Assembly: GCF_000003815.2 (NCBI RefSeq)
Contig: NC_049983.1
Location: 12,783,526 to 12,847,525, forward strand
Length of the DNA stretch: 64,000 nt
Origin: Branchiostoma floridae
Lineage: Eukaryota > Chordata > Leptocardii > Amphioxiformes > Branchiostomatidae
Direction of reading: 5' to 3'
Shown here: positions 49,301 to 61,400 of the stretch, in pieces
Position numbering within the stretch: the first letter of the stretch is position 1
Layout of the letters: the number at the start of each line of letters is the position of its first letter
Notes under the pieces: model-generated
Seen by the model: only the letters and a program-made list of their open reading frames with translations
Database searches by the model: none
Told to the model about the DNA's origin: nothing
Position numbers and translations under genes: made by a program

Positions 49301-52300
49301 GGTATGGACATTTCGCGGCATTTGAACCCCACTGTTACAAAATAACAGTAACTATGATTGCTGTAAGAGATATACTTTGAATGCCCATCATTTTGTACAA
49401 TAACCATGTACAGGATGTTCCTGGCTATGTGGGGAGACAGCAAACAGAGTAGCACCCTGCGACTGGACCTGGTACGGTACTGGAAGTTCCTGACCCAGGC
49501 CGGGTACGATCCGGGAGAGGTGTACGGGCGCATGGTCAGGAAAATCACAGGAGACAATGAGTCTACAGCAGATGCTGATGTAAGGGTGCATTTGATATAG
49601 ATGTATCGAGAAATTAGAGTCTATTTCGTCTAAAGAAATACCCTTCACAACAATATACCAGTACATGTACCCTTTGCACTCTACATTTGAAGCTTTACAC
49701 ATACATGTATACCAGGACTGTCTCCGTCTTTGTTCTTTTGCTTATACGATTCTTGTTTTAGGAGCACATTTTTGTTGATAAATGTTATTTTACGCCTACA
49801 AAAAAGCAAAGATGAATTGTTGTCATTCTTAAACAAATTTCCATCCAAGGACAGAGGGATGGTCCTGGAAACAGCACAAACATACAGTCACCCTTTATTT
49901 ATACTGTGATCATGACAGGGAAACTGCACAGAAGTATTGTTTGGATTCAGAAAGGCTCTCATCTTAATCCCTTTTTTCAGCCTGTGTACACTAGGCAACA
50001 AAAAGTAAAAATGACAGTTGGGTGGTATAAACAAAATAATGCATCTCCTGCTTATAGTGAAGGAGTAATGAAGTACCTATTAAAAGCGTATGGAAGCTTG
50101 AAGGAATGAATACTGAGTATGCCTGTTTTTGTTGTTGTAGAGCTTAATTGCTAACTTAGTTTATGGATTATGTGGAGGTTTGAAATACTTGAATGTGTAC
50201 TTAATGTACTGTAATAACTGTCCACACTTCCAGGGCCGCCTGTCCCGTACCGTGAGTGTGGTGATATCGGAGCCTCCTGTGTGGCAGGACCCAAGTGACA
50301 GCGATATAGGTAGGTGATACTGTACACCATAGTTTACTTTCAAATAATGATCTATTGGCAGCAGTGCTATTGGAAATTTGAATATTTACAAGGGGTCAGT
50401 TTCAGGGAACATTTCAGGAGGTTACTAGGAGAAGGAAACAGTTGCTGTTTTTATTGTACTATAAACAGAAGTAAGACAACCTATAATCTGACTTAATCTC
50501 ATATTGCAAGAGACACTGTCATCTAGATTACAATGTTGAATTTGCAAGTGACTTCCGCTGATCAGAAAATTGTGTTTGATCTGTACTGTTCTCCTATCTG
50601 TACTGTTTCTCCTCACCACATTGTTTTCAAGCATATCGGTTTCTTAGCTTTACATCAAAACCTGAATATATTTGTTTTTCTTGAGAAAAAGTAGAAATAT
50701 GTGATAGTTCCAAGTATGTCAGGAATATCATAACCAATAGTCAGATTTTCTCTTATCATAGGAGCGTTTCATATATAGTCAGCCATAAAATTTACTAGTA
50801 GTTCCACAACTATCAGGCTTGATTTCATTTATTTGGTGGTATAGACTAATCAAGAGAAATACAGCCAGGGCTACCCAACTATACAGAGGCTAGCCTTACA
50901 AGTATTAGGGTCATCAACTGCTAATGCATATCTTTACAGACCCCAGATCTCTGAGTCCTACTGGCAAGCTCCACTCCTGTCTCACCACCATTAAGGAGGG
51001 TTCAGACCAGGCCTCAGTCAGCAATGCCAGTGAGAGCAGTATGGGTGCAGTTATGAGCATCGCCACAAGCTTTGGCAGCCTGGCTGGAGGTAGAAGTGAC
51101 GATGACGGCTTTGACCCAACTCCTGAAGAGCGTGCCATGGACATCGAGTCGACGTTCTTGACGGAAAGTCGTGTGGCTCACCTGGATATGGAGGAGGAAC
51201 GCGAGGATATCAAGGAAATGTCTCAGTACGAAGTCGCCACGTTGGCGTGCCATGCAGGACAGTTCCTGAACGAGATCGGAAAGTTCCAGAATGCAGAGGA
51301 GATGCTGCACAAGGTAATACTTTGTTGTAAGGCCTCTGGCCTCTAAATAAGCTTGTGTGAAATTTTATCTTGTATATAAATGTTAGAAATGCGTAAATAT
51401 CCATTGCCTATGTATGCTGTTCGTCTTACATGTACTAGTATATGTTGACCCTCAAACATCAGCACATTCAGCAGTGCTGCCTCAAGGGTCAGGGTAATGT
51501 CTTGTTTCATTTTGGAATAAATAGATATGTTTATCTTTATCACAGGCACATGACCAGCTGAAGAACGAGGACTGTCCCAGCCTGGCGGAGCAGCAGCTGC
51601 TGTGTAAGGTGGAGGAGAACATCGGGAACCTGTACCTGTTCCAGCTGAAGACACAGGAGGCAGAGGACTGGTACGGAAAGGCACTGGGGACCATCAACTC
51701 CATACAGGAGGAGGACGCTGAACACATGGCTAAAATGGTAAAAGGGATATATATGTGTACAAAGGACAGTACCTCTCGCATTTCCACAATGTATCCTGTC
51801 ATTTCAATAGCAAGAAAGTGTATCTTATTCCAGGAAAAAAGTATTAATTAATAGAAAAAGTTACTATTACAGATATGTACTATGTAAAAGTAAACTAAGA
51901 AATGTGATTTTGTTTCTTTATTGTTTATATTCATACTTTCAATATGTTTCCTGAACAGTTATGCATAATGAAATACAAACATTGTATATCAATTTCACTA
52001 CATGTAATTAACAAGTCAGGAAACATTGGTGATGCTTACTTACCATTTTCAAAAATTCAAACTTTATCCCTTTTCCTTTAAGATTGAGACCAAAGGCAGG
52101 CTGCTGGACCAGCTGGGGAACATGAAGACCTACGCCAGCTGTTTTGCGGAGTCGGACCAGCTTCTGCAGGAGGCCAGAGAGCACATGGAGTCTGCCTGCA
52201 GCATCCCTGGTATGGCCTCAGTACAGCATCACATGGGGGTGCTGAAGATGAGGAGACATCAGTACCATCTGGCTGAGGAGTGTCTGAGGGAGGCACTGAC

Positions 52301-54958
52301 TACAAGGGAGAGGTGAAATGAAATACTTCTAACATAACTGTTGTCAGGTTGTTTTAATGTTGTGTTTTGTACTCTGTTAATCCTCAATAACATTGCAAAA
52401 AGTGTTAAAGTAGCAGCTTTCATATTCACCATTTTGTCAACTTTTAAATATTTGTTGGCATTTCTTAAAAACAGAGTAGATACGATGTTGATAATGAAAA
52501 GAAGAACAATAATTTTTGCATTCTACCTGTAAACTGTTAACTTTCTTGTCCCCTCACAGATGGTATGGTACATTCCATCCCATGGTTGCAGATGTATTGA
52601 ATGACCTTGCTGGGCTACTGGCAGACAGGTATGACATCGCTCGATATTATACATGTATTTAGCTTTGTAATGTTACAATTATGTAATTATACATGTTCAA
52701 ACATAAATGCATCCATCAATAGAAGTACTTAACATATTTGAGTGAAAGATATCCAGCCTGAATAGAAAAGTATTTCACAATAATGAGATGTTATCTTCGT
52801 GTCATCAGGAACAACAAGAAGGGTTTTAACCGACGTGAGGCGGAGTCCCTGTACCGACGAGCGCTGCGGATCAGGGAACAGTGTCTCGGGTCAAACCATC
52901 TGCTGGTGGCCACTACCCTGTTCCACTTAGGTAGGGGAAAATTGGGCAGAATTTAGTGCTTTCTATAGGATTTGCCATTTGTACCATATGTGTTACACAT
53001 CTAATATCCAGAATTCAATATCCAGCTTTGAAAAAGGCAGGATGTTGAATTTTATTCTTGTAGATGTACTTGATTTATTTGAATAGAAATTATTTGTTAT
53101 GAATAAGAAAATAACGGTGCCTTTAGCTGGGAAGATGTGGATATATTTTGTTATTAATAATTGCATTTGACTTTGTTTTGAATGAAAACAAATTTAGTCA
53201 TTCTTTTTGCAAAAACATGATCTCCTGAGACATAAGGATGCCAACAACAACAACACATGGGAAGTGAAAACTAAAAGTGATCATATGAAACATCTTTTTT
53301 CTAACACAGGAAAGTTGCTGAAGGTTGATGGTGCCCAGCATGTGAAGAGAGAAGCGGTGAAGTGTCTGCAGCAGTCTCTGGACATCCGTACCAAACTGTT
53401 GGGTCCCGAACACCCAATCACACGGGCCGTACGGAACAGTCTCCGCGATGTGGAGTCACAGATCAGCACGGGACTGTACGACTTCAGCACCAAGAAACAA
53501 CCCGATGCAAGGTTAGTATGTTTTACTTTACGTTATAAGTGTTGATTTTCTTTCCATTAATGTATATTGTATGGTTTGGCTTTCTTATGTGCAAAGTGCA
53601 TGACAAAAAAGCAAGTTAATGGTACAAACAAATTGTAGATTTTCACTTGTATAGTTACTGCTTGTTCTCAAACTGTCGGCACAAAACTGTAAAACAGCAA
53701 TAGTCGTCTCAGCACTGCAATTTTTTGTAAAATATATAGAAAAGGTAACAATTTGGAAGGTACAGTCACAGAATTTAGGCTAAAAGTTCTTTTATTCCTG
53801 ATTGTGTTCATCCATGTTATCTCCAGGTCTCGAGACCGCCCCTACAGCAGCATGAGCTGGCATGAACAGGACATTGTACAGTTTGAACAGAAGCAGCAGG
53901 GGAAGAAAAACAGAAGGCAGGAACAATATGGAGGGTCTCGCCGGCCTAGCAGTATCCCCAGCGGGATCTGGAGAGCCCAGTCCGCCATGTCATGCCCCAA
54001 CGGGAGAGACACCGCTATGAGTAGAACTACGCGGGAGATACCCAGAGTACACTCTGCTGGGAGTGAGTGCATCAGAGCAGATGCCCCCCCACCGCAACAT
54101 TTCCCCAGAGAAGAGGCTCTGTGGAGAGAATTCCAGGAGAGCCAACCACACGAACCACAGTGGGAAGACAGTGTAGCACAGGAAGACTTTAAAGGTGATC
54201 AGAGTCTCTTCAGAGAGGGAAGTGTGTCCGTTCACTACTACAACACTAAGAGTTCAGTTTCGGAGATCCAGAGTAGGATGACTGTCATTTCACGGAACAC
54301 AAACTTGTCGCGTTTGAGCAGGACCTCTCATGTGTCACACAAATCATCGTGTCAGATCCCCACTGCACACAGTGTTGATGAAAGTAACATAAAATCAGTC
54401 CACGGACCGCATAGTACCCTACAGACCTTGTTAGATGAGCCACCAAAGCCGAGGGACAATGTGAAGAAATCTGGAATACAACATAAATCTGCATGGTACC
54501 ATGTCCCAGGAAGATACCCTACCCACAAGGAGCCTCTGCCAAGAAAGAGGAGTCAGAAGCGAGTAAAGAAGCTAAATCGTGGGACGGACACAACATTGGA
54601 CCAGCAGCTTCATCCCATTGACGAATCACCATCCAGTGAGGGAGGGAGTTCAGCTGAGTCAGAGAAATGGGGGTCAGATGGAGTAGAAGCGGCTGAGGCA
54701 GGGATTCAGGACCTACAGGTTGTAGGGGAAGGAAAGGAGGCATACACTCAAATAGAATCTGTCAACCTTACTGAACAACATAAAGAAACCACATTGGAAG
54801 CAGAGAATGAGTCAATATTGACAGGAAACACGACAACTGTGGAAACAGGAAAGAAAGGAACAACAAAAACCTCAAGGAACTTAAGAATTGTGGAACCCGA
54901 AAAGGTTACTAAAGAAGCCATCGCTTCTAGACATTATCAGTTCCCTGCTGTACATTGA
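42534..54958 (+). CDS. TTC41: TTC41-like STAND ATPase: DUF4062-NACHT-TPR protein, 1586 residues
   Basis: Plus-strand exons: 42534-43302, 44457-44649, 45533-45747, 46070-46224, 46496-46634, 47296-47583, 47944-48183, 48597-48795, 49414-49579, 50234-50309, 50940-51313, 51546-51737, 52083-52312, 52560-52628, 52809-52930, 53310-53511, 53827-54958. All phases agree and total 4761 bases. Residues ~23-125 form DUF4062 (FVSSTFVDFQEERDYLVKR, then PIDLRWG). The NACHT core has Walker A GERGCGKT (336-343), Walker B LVLDGIDEL (426-434) and a sensor-like IIVTTTRSD (~461-469). Residues ~900-1200 are kinesin-light-chain-like TPRs. The last 377 residues are a disordered Ser/Glu/Lys tail. Domain order matches TTC41, whose human copy is a pseudogene; NPHP3 and TEP1 are less similar. 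The mouse protein is shorter as I recall, the tail being the likely difference. Role: probably a nucleotide-switched scaffold; ligand unknown. Confidence 0.92.
45000..45026 (+). CDS. Candidate 27-base cassette microexon of the TTC41-like gene
   Basis: A 58-base pyrimidine-rich tract ends in CATGTCAG, followed by 27 bases and a GTACTT donor. The preceding exon ends in phase 2 and the next starts needing one base; this segment also starts and ends in phase 2, so it can be included (adding nine residues, SEISSGNIL) or skipped without a frame change. Inclusion would lengthen the linker just before Walker A. No transcript evidence is available. Confidence 0.4.
46830..47115. repeat. Degenerate tandem repeat in an intron of the TTC41-like gene
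   Basis: A loosely repeated unit of about 35-40 bases containing AAGATGAGCT, followed by AAGCTGTAATCTT-like sequence, recurs at least five times between 46830 and 47115. Copies are strongly diverged and vary in length. Confidence 0.5.
49205..49275 (-). repeat. tRNA-like sequence (SINE head or tRNA pseudogene)
   Basis: On the minus strand an A-box-like TAGCTTGTTGG (49269-49259) is followed 31 bases later by a B-box-like GGTTTGAATCT (49227-49217), the spacing of a type-2 RNA polymerase III promoter. The acceptor stem does not close well, so it is probably a tRNA-derived SINE head or a decayed tRNA, not a working tRNA. Intronic in the TTC41-like gene. Confidence 0.5.
53827..54958 (+). CDS. TTC41: Last exon of the TTC41-like gene: 377-residue disordered tail
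   Basis: Entered in phase 2 after TATCTCCAG and ended by TGA at 54956-54958. Encodes a Ser/Thr/Glu/Lys/Gln-rich tail without predicted globular sequence, starting RSRDRPYSSMSWHEQD, with clusters such as PRKRSQKRVKK. One uninterrupted coding exon of this size downstream of compact TPR exons suggests a lineage-specific extension. Confidence 0.9.
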
Positions 54959-55602
54959 CCATTAGGTCTTAATGACAGAATGTTTATGATGTAAGAAATT
55001 TCAATCATTCATGAACCAAAGATGAGATTATGCCAGAAAGAGATTTGTAATATTTGGACAGAAGGTGTTGACATAATGTGGAATTCTAAAGCTGCTTGTT
55101 ATTTCGCATTTCAATATTGCCCCTGCTTTAGAGGGTAGGAATGGAACATTGTCTAGTATAGGCAGATACTAGTGTTGCAGTATTTCCTGTTTGTTACTTG
55201 TCTGTATTGATAGCTATGTATGATGCATTATGATGCATGAGTCCATTTTTATATCTTAGTCATACTGCTGTGCCAATCAAGCTTTTATTATTATGGCTTT
55301 TATTACATTTGTGAACAACAAAATTTTTGTTCACTATGTCTAATCTTAAGAGTTTTATAGCTTCATAAGAAACTATAGTTTCACAGCCCCCTACCTTCGA
55401 CCAAGGATGTTAAATAGCGTCCTTGCTTTGCCAAGTAATTTTGTATCTTTACAATGCTAATGATACATAAAGTCTCTTGTTAGTACAATTTATTTGGATT
55501 CATTATCTCCTGTCTCCAAACTGCATATGTTATAAGTATCCTTCTTCAGGAAGCTATAAAGTAACATTTCCTCATAAATGTTAGTAATATGCTAATAATA
55601 AA
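54959..55602 (+). other. 3' UTR of the TTC41-like gene
   Basis: AT-rich sequence after the stop, with AATAAA at 55597-55602. The next gene ends in the opposite direction at 58170, so the two are convergent. Confidence 0.5.
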
Positions 55603-58169
55603 ATAATGTCTAATTTACATAGTCTGTGTCTGGTGATTTTCACCTTTATCTAACCTCATTGTTTCACCTGCATGAATATGACATCATTTACGACCATTTA
55701 TGTGATGCAGTTCTCTCATCAATTGTGCAAATTAGGCCGTTATTTGCATTGTTCATACCGTTGAGGTTCCTCTTGAAGCAAGTTCCACATGTACTGCAAA
55801 TCAAATCCTAATTTGCATTAGTAACATACCGTAACGTTGGTCCTTTTCAAAGCTACCTATGAGTCAAAAGTCATGAAAATTTATTTATTCCTTGACTCAT
55901 CCTGTCTGTAGCTGAAATGCACCCTGCAATTCCAAAGGAAGCTGCTAGAGTCCGAGACTGATGTTACCTCATTATGACTACAAGAGCCATCAAACGTGCT
56001 ACCTGTAGTCTAGAACAATAGATGTTAAAACCAAACATACCATATGATCCGTCCAGGCATTCTAGAGGTATCGTGCAATTAGACACACGCACACGCACAT
56101 GAACTGACACATGAACGCTGATCATGACGAATTCACTTTCTAGGTGGGAAGTACACACAAAACCCATGACTGCACGACCTAATGAGTGTCTGCTAACTTT
56201 ACCTGCCAATTTCTTCAGTTAGTGTTACAAAGAAGCTTTCATCAGTCTGACGTTTGTATCTGCACTCTGCAGACTTTCTTAAGTTGCTTTTCAAGTACAT
56301 GTAATCAACCAGGAGTAATTAATGAGCACACGCAATTCCGTATTATTTCTGTTAAATTGCCTTTCACTTCAGAAATCGATCCCCGTAATTCTTAGTGACT
56401 CACAATTTGCGTTACGGACTTCCAGACAGCGTAAAAATCGGCTTGATACATTTCTACTGTACACTGGATTTAGCAAAAAGCGTTGTTAGACCTCCCCCAT
56501 GCAGGTCCTCAGGTCGGACCATTTTCCTTAACCAATCAAAACTGTCAGATATTAGTCTCATCGGCAGAGATAACTACTCGTGGACCAATGACATGCCAGG
56601 ATTCCCTTCAATGACCAATCAAAAACTAGTATGCTTAAATACAATCAGGGGAACAGCCAATCATGAAAGGTTCTGGGAGAGTTCATTTTTCAGACCAATG
56701 ACAGGTGAGGATTCCCAGCAGGTGACAGGTGACAACATTTGCACCTGTGGTGGGCACACGCCAGTTCTGTCTGCTTTCACTCACGGTCGATTCAGCAACC
56801 AGTGAAGACCGCATCCTTTTGTTCTCACGGACACCGCACTGTAAGCAGAAATGTGGGGCGGCGAGAAGCGAGTTAAGCGGCTGTGGAAGAGTACCAAGAG
56901 TTGCCGTACCGACTGCGACAACATCCACGGCATCGCCTAACTAGCTGTCTGTCTAGCCGAGGAGCTCCGGGCTCATCATCGATGAGACATGCTGCGTATC
57001 GTTCTTCAACGTGAGACACTCGAACGACCATATACCACGTCTTTTCTTTTGCATCTTTTTGTTTTCTATTCGCCAAAACCACGGGAAATTTCTCTTGTGT
57101 GTGTTCTGAGATGCTCTAATGTTATCTTATGTTCTTCAAATACAATTCCATCTCTACAACTGGATAAAAAGTGGACATTTACTTCCGGACGTTTCGAGTG
57201 GCACCCATCACTCTTTTTCAGCATCACTAAAATGAACTGGCCTGAAAACAATTCCATACATGTACACCTAACTAGAAAAAACTGGTTGAACCACTAACTC
57301 GTAAGGATCATATGCAAAAGTCTCTCAAATGTAAATCATCTTACATTTATATTTCTTGCATTTCGCTTTTATTCTGGTAAAAGAGTGGCCACCTTGTCCT
57401 ACAATGGCAGCAAAATACTTCAATACAAGTGCTTTGAGAGCAAATGTCTTACTTGCTGAAATTGACCCAATCAATGCAAGTAACGTTATATTCGTATTCT
57501 TCGATTGTCAAATTTATATATGATATTACAGACAGACTCAACTGAATCAAATTTCTTTATCAATACTAAGCTACAATTTAAATTGGGTCGAATCCTTCAT
57601 GAGGGTTTGGTACCTTTTCCTATAGATATCTATATTCACATTTCACAAACATGCACACACACAGAAATAATAACAGGAAATAACAGGTCTGAAGCACGTT
57701 AAAATGTCTTTCCAGTACATTGACAATCATGAACTTATAATTACATCAATACAGGACAGATAATGCCTGTCATCACTGATGCCTTTCACATAACTATATA
57801 GACAGATATAATACATTTACTTTCATCTACAACCTTTACTGTCAATTTTCCCTTTTTTGGAACTGCAACATAATCATTATTATAGTCACACTGTTCTGGA
57901 CTCATCTGCAATTTACACAAAGTAATTCAAAATTACAGGAGGAAATACATTTGCAATCTTGAACAAAAAGAGCAATGTACATGTAGCAGCATACAAAAGC
58001 CTGTATTAGTACTAGTTATCACATGGAAATTCAAGTTTGCCCGATGAAATCATCATACTACGACTATTCTCTGTCGGTATACGTAGTGTCCCTTTTCTTT
58101 TCACAGTAAACCTTGAAGCTTGTTTGTAGATACAGCTGATGATGGACCACAGGTACTTGTCCTCTGGTC
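55603..58169. other. Convergent intergenic region with a CCAAT cluster
   Basis: No supported coding gene. It must contain the 3' UTR of the EGF receptor gene on its right side; a minus-strand AATAAA is at 57368-57373. The region 56480-57000 is CpG-richer and promoter-like. Confidence 0.5.
56532..56699. promoter_or_regulatory. Cluster of five CCAAT boxes
   Basis: CCAAT occurs at 56532, 56585, 56615, 56657 and 56695, all on the plus strand within 168 bases. Part arises from a short duplication: GACCAATGACA followed by AGGATTCCC occurs at about 56583 and 56693. The layout resembles an NF-Y-driven promoter. A 29-codon open frame with GC-rich codons follows at 56851-56940. Confidence 0.45.
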
Positions 58170-58443
58170 TCAGCAAACTCCGTCTTGGGATCCTTCTTCT
58201 TCCGTCAGGTCAAGCTCATGAAATTCTGTCAAGACTCCATCTTCGAAGCCTGTTGATCCACCGTCTTCAAAGCCTGTTGATCCGCCATCTTGCAGTTCTG
58301 TGGACCCTCCTTCCGAGTGAAAGATTGTTGATCCGCCGTCTTCATTGTCTGTAAGTCCGCCATCTTGAAGGTCTGTCAGTCCGCTCTCTTCAAAATCCGA
58401 AAGTCCCGCGTCTTGGAGTTCATAGGCAGTGGAGGTACCCTGT
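58170..58443 (-). CDS. Last exon: cytoplasmic tail of nine 8-residue repeats
   Basis: After GQGTSTAYE the frame is built of tandem units of 24 bases (one of 27) at 58418-58200: [73 protein letters not shown]. The stop TGA is at 58172-58170. The tail is strongly acidic, with evenly spaced Ser/Thr next to Asp/Glu resembling casein kinase 2 contexts. The preceding exon (58844-58803) supplies NPLY. Confidence 0.88.
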
Positions 58444-61400
58444 CTGCAAGTTTAAATATCTTTAGAAAACTCTGTTGCACAGCAATTGTACAAGGTACAG
58501 CGTATGGCATATTCTGTTATTACATAACAAACGTACTACGAGACTTATCTACCTTATAAAAAGACTAACATGATAATGTACTCTGTAGATCTACCTCATC
58601 TCATAGTTGCGTACGTGTAAGGTGCACTTTTCAAACGTTATTATCAGCCGTCTGGTAAACGGTTATGTTACACGCTTTCACAGAGGATGTCGTAATTACT
58701 GAGATACAATTCATTCAGTACATCATTCATTCAGATGCTTATGTTTATCATTGCTTGTAACTTGAGATGGACTTCTGAAAATATCGATTTGATTAGACTT
58801 ACCCTTCGTAAAGGGGGTTCGTCACCTTGCGTTGACGGCTTTCCCTGGAAATGTCAAAACGTCTTAAAAAAAACTATCGGAGCAAACATGGTATAAATCT
58901 CACAATAGATATCTGTGATTTGTCGCGCTATTACAAGGGTGTCCATGACTCGTATCCACCTCTCCCTATCGTTGATGGCTCTTGGTAGGTACATAATCTT
59001 CTTAAGATCATCTTTTGATTCTAGCTCTTTATCTGTGTATAATATATAGAATATTTTCTTAATTTCTTGAGTGTTCGTCATCAAGAGATTGTATGGTCAG
59101 TCCTTCTTGGCCACTGTGCAAAAGGGTCTGTTAGAAACACTGGGTACTATATATGGATATTCAAACGTTATACGTGCAGTGTGATTGTTTAGAACAAATG
59201 CTATACACCACTCACATGCTGCTCCGTCTGCTGTAGGGGTCAAACTGGTCATATTCCTTCTTTAGTCGCCAGGACCATTGCTTGCTGTAATACACAAACA
59301 ACAAATCCATAGGTTAGTAAAAAAAGTCAAGTATTGATACCAATGTGTAGGAAGAAATAACTGCGTCTACTATTATATTATCTATGAGTTCAATAAGCTA
59401 ATACCTCCAAATGTAGCACATGAATTGACCGCAGGCTGGAATATATATATATATGTAATTGAACGACTTTAAACATTACGTTACTCTGAGTTTAAGACAG
59501 TGATGATATACATTAACAATGTGTCTTCCAGGACTTGCAAATACTCATGACATGACATGACTTACTTCCTTTGAGTTCTCAATGCAAGAAAGACACAGCA
59601 AACCAGAAGCAGGACCGCAGCTGCACACCCTACGATGGTGTAGGTGACCCAAGATTGCCACTGCTGGGAACTGGGCTCTACACATGTGCTGCTACCGTTA
59701 GCCACCATGCATCTGTAACATACGTCTGCGTTACTGAAATATAATCTCTAGGTACGTAGATTTACCTGAGGCATAATGTAGTAACAGAGCTGGTCAAGAA
59801 GTGTAGCTGACAAAAGAGTGTAAATTTAATAGCCACCGCGGTTATGCTGTCCACACACACGAACGCACGCACACAGATGTGCGCATCCGCACACACATAC
59901 ATGCGCACGCACACACCGGTACTCGTGGGCAGGGATGAAAGCAAACTTACATTGACTGCACCTGGATCCCTAAAGCATCACCCAGACCTGTGTTGTTACT
60001 TAAGACGGAGATGAATGCCTCTTGTACTTCTCCACCTGTCACAGAGGTGTTCTGACGGAAGCGGACGTCATACTCTACAATAACACTTCCCGGGCGGAAA
60101 CCTGTTATCACCACACTGATGATGTCTGGCCCAACAGTGGTTCGGTTTAGGTACCACCATATCTGTAGAGACAAAGCAAGAAATGGACTGGTCTATGCAA
60201 ATGATAACTGGTCCTGAAATTGATAAAATTTCAGCGGGAAATTGTAAGATATCAACTGATTCTTAACCATTCTTATATCTGACAACTCTTTCATCAAGTG
60301 CAAATTATCTAAGAATCAAGAAAAATATAGATAAACCAGCTGAAAAATGACCATTGTCATTTCTATGCGTTGAATTTTGGACTGTTTGGCGCAGGAGACT
60401 TACTGTTTGTGAAACCTCCCCTGCTAGAGAAATGAACGTCTCAGAAGTCGTGTCACTCAGCTGATCAGTGAACTCCCGGTTGTCCATGGTCAGCTGGAAG
60501 GAATATGTCGGTGGGCCTACAAGGTGATAGCAAGAACGTATACGTTGGAAATTTATTTTGATATTTATTAGAAAATCATACATATCTATTTTGAACCTTT
60601 AATGAAAAACAGCGTTCTAAAGGTAAGTCAGATTATTAAAACAATATGATAGACACTTTATAACAAATAGTACTTGCTCAATTCCCTTAACCTAACCAAA
60701 CTAACAAAAAAATCGGCTATCCCAGACAAGGATTACGTATTGATGTAAGGCATTTGCTGTACCTTTTTCACAGTTGATGCCAGTCCACCCCTTTTCACAA
60801 GTGCAGATGTAAGAACTGATACCGTCGGTACAGGTCCCATGTAAGCCACAGGGGTCGGAGGCACAGTCGTTGAATATCTCTGGGTTGTGCAAGAGAAATG
60901 AATGTAAAACAGCTGGATAAATTTGGTTGAAAACAAATAACAAACGCGTTGAAGCAATTTCTGGCAACGACAAGAAGAAGAACGTTCTTTATGCATCCAC
61001 TGTAATTTGTACATAATGTAGTAACGTTCTATCTTATCTTACAGCTGGCTCAATAATTGGGAAAAACAGATACCTTGATCGCAGTTTTCCCCTTCCCAAC
61101 CTTCTTCACAGCTGCAGATATATCTGGCCACATAGTCCGTACATGCTCCATGCTGACAAGGGTTGGAACTGCACTCGTCTATTTCTAGGGAAGGAAACCA
61201 TTTTCAAATTAATTTGTAGTAGTCGTTTACACGTCGGAAATGTCATTAGGTCAAACGCATTTTCCAAGTCCAAATAAGTAAGTACGGTCACATATCAAAG
61301 CAAAACAAAAACGAGATGACAATTTATATACCTAAACTGCAGTAGGTCCTGTTCCAGCCCCCAGCACAAGTGCATGTGTAGTTCTTCTCACCGTCAGTAG

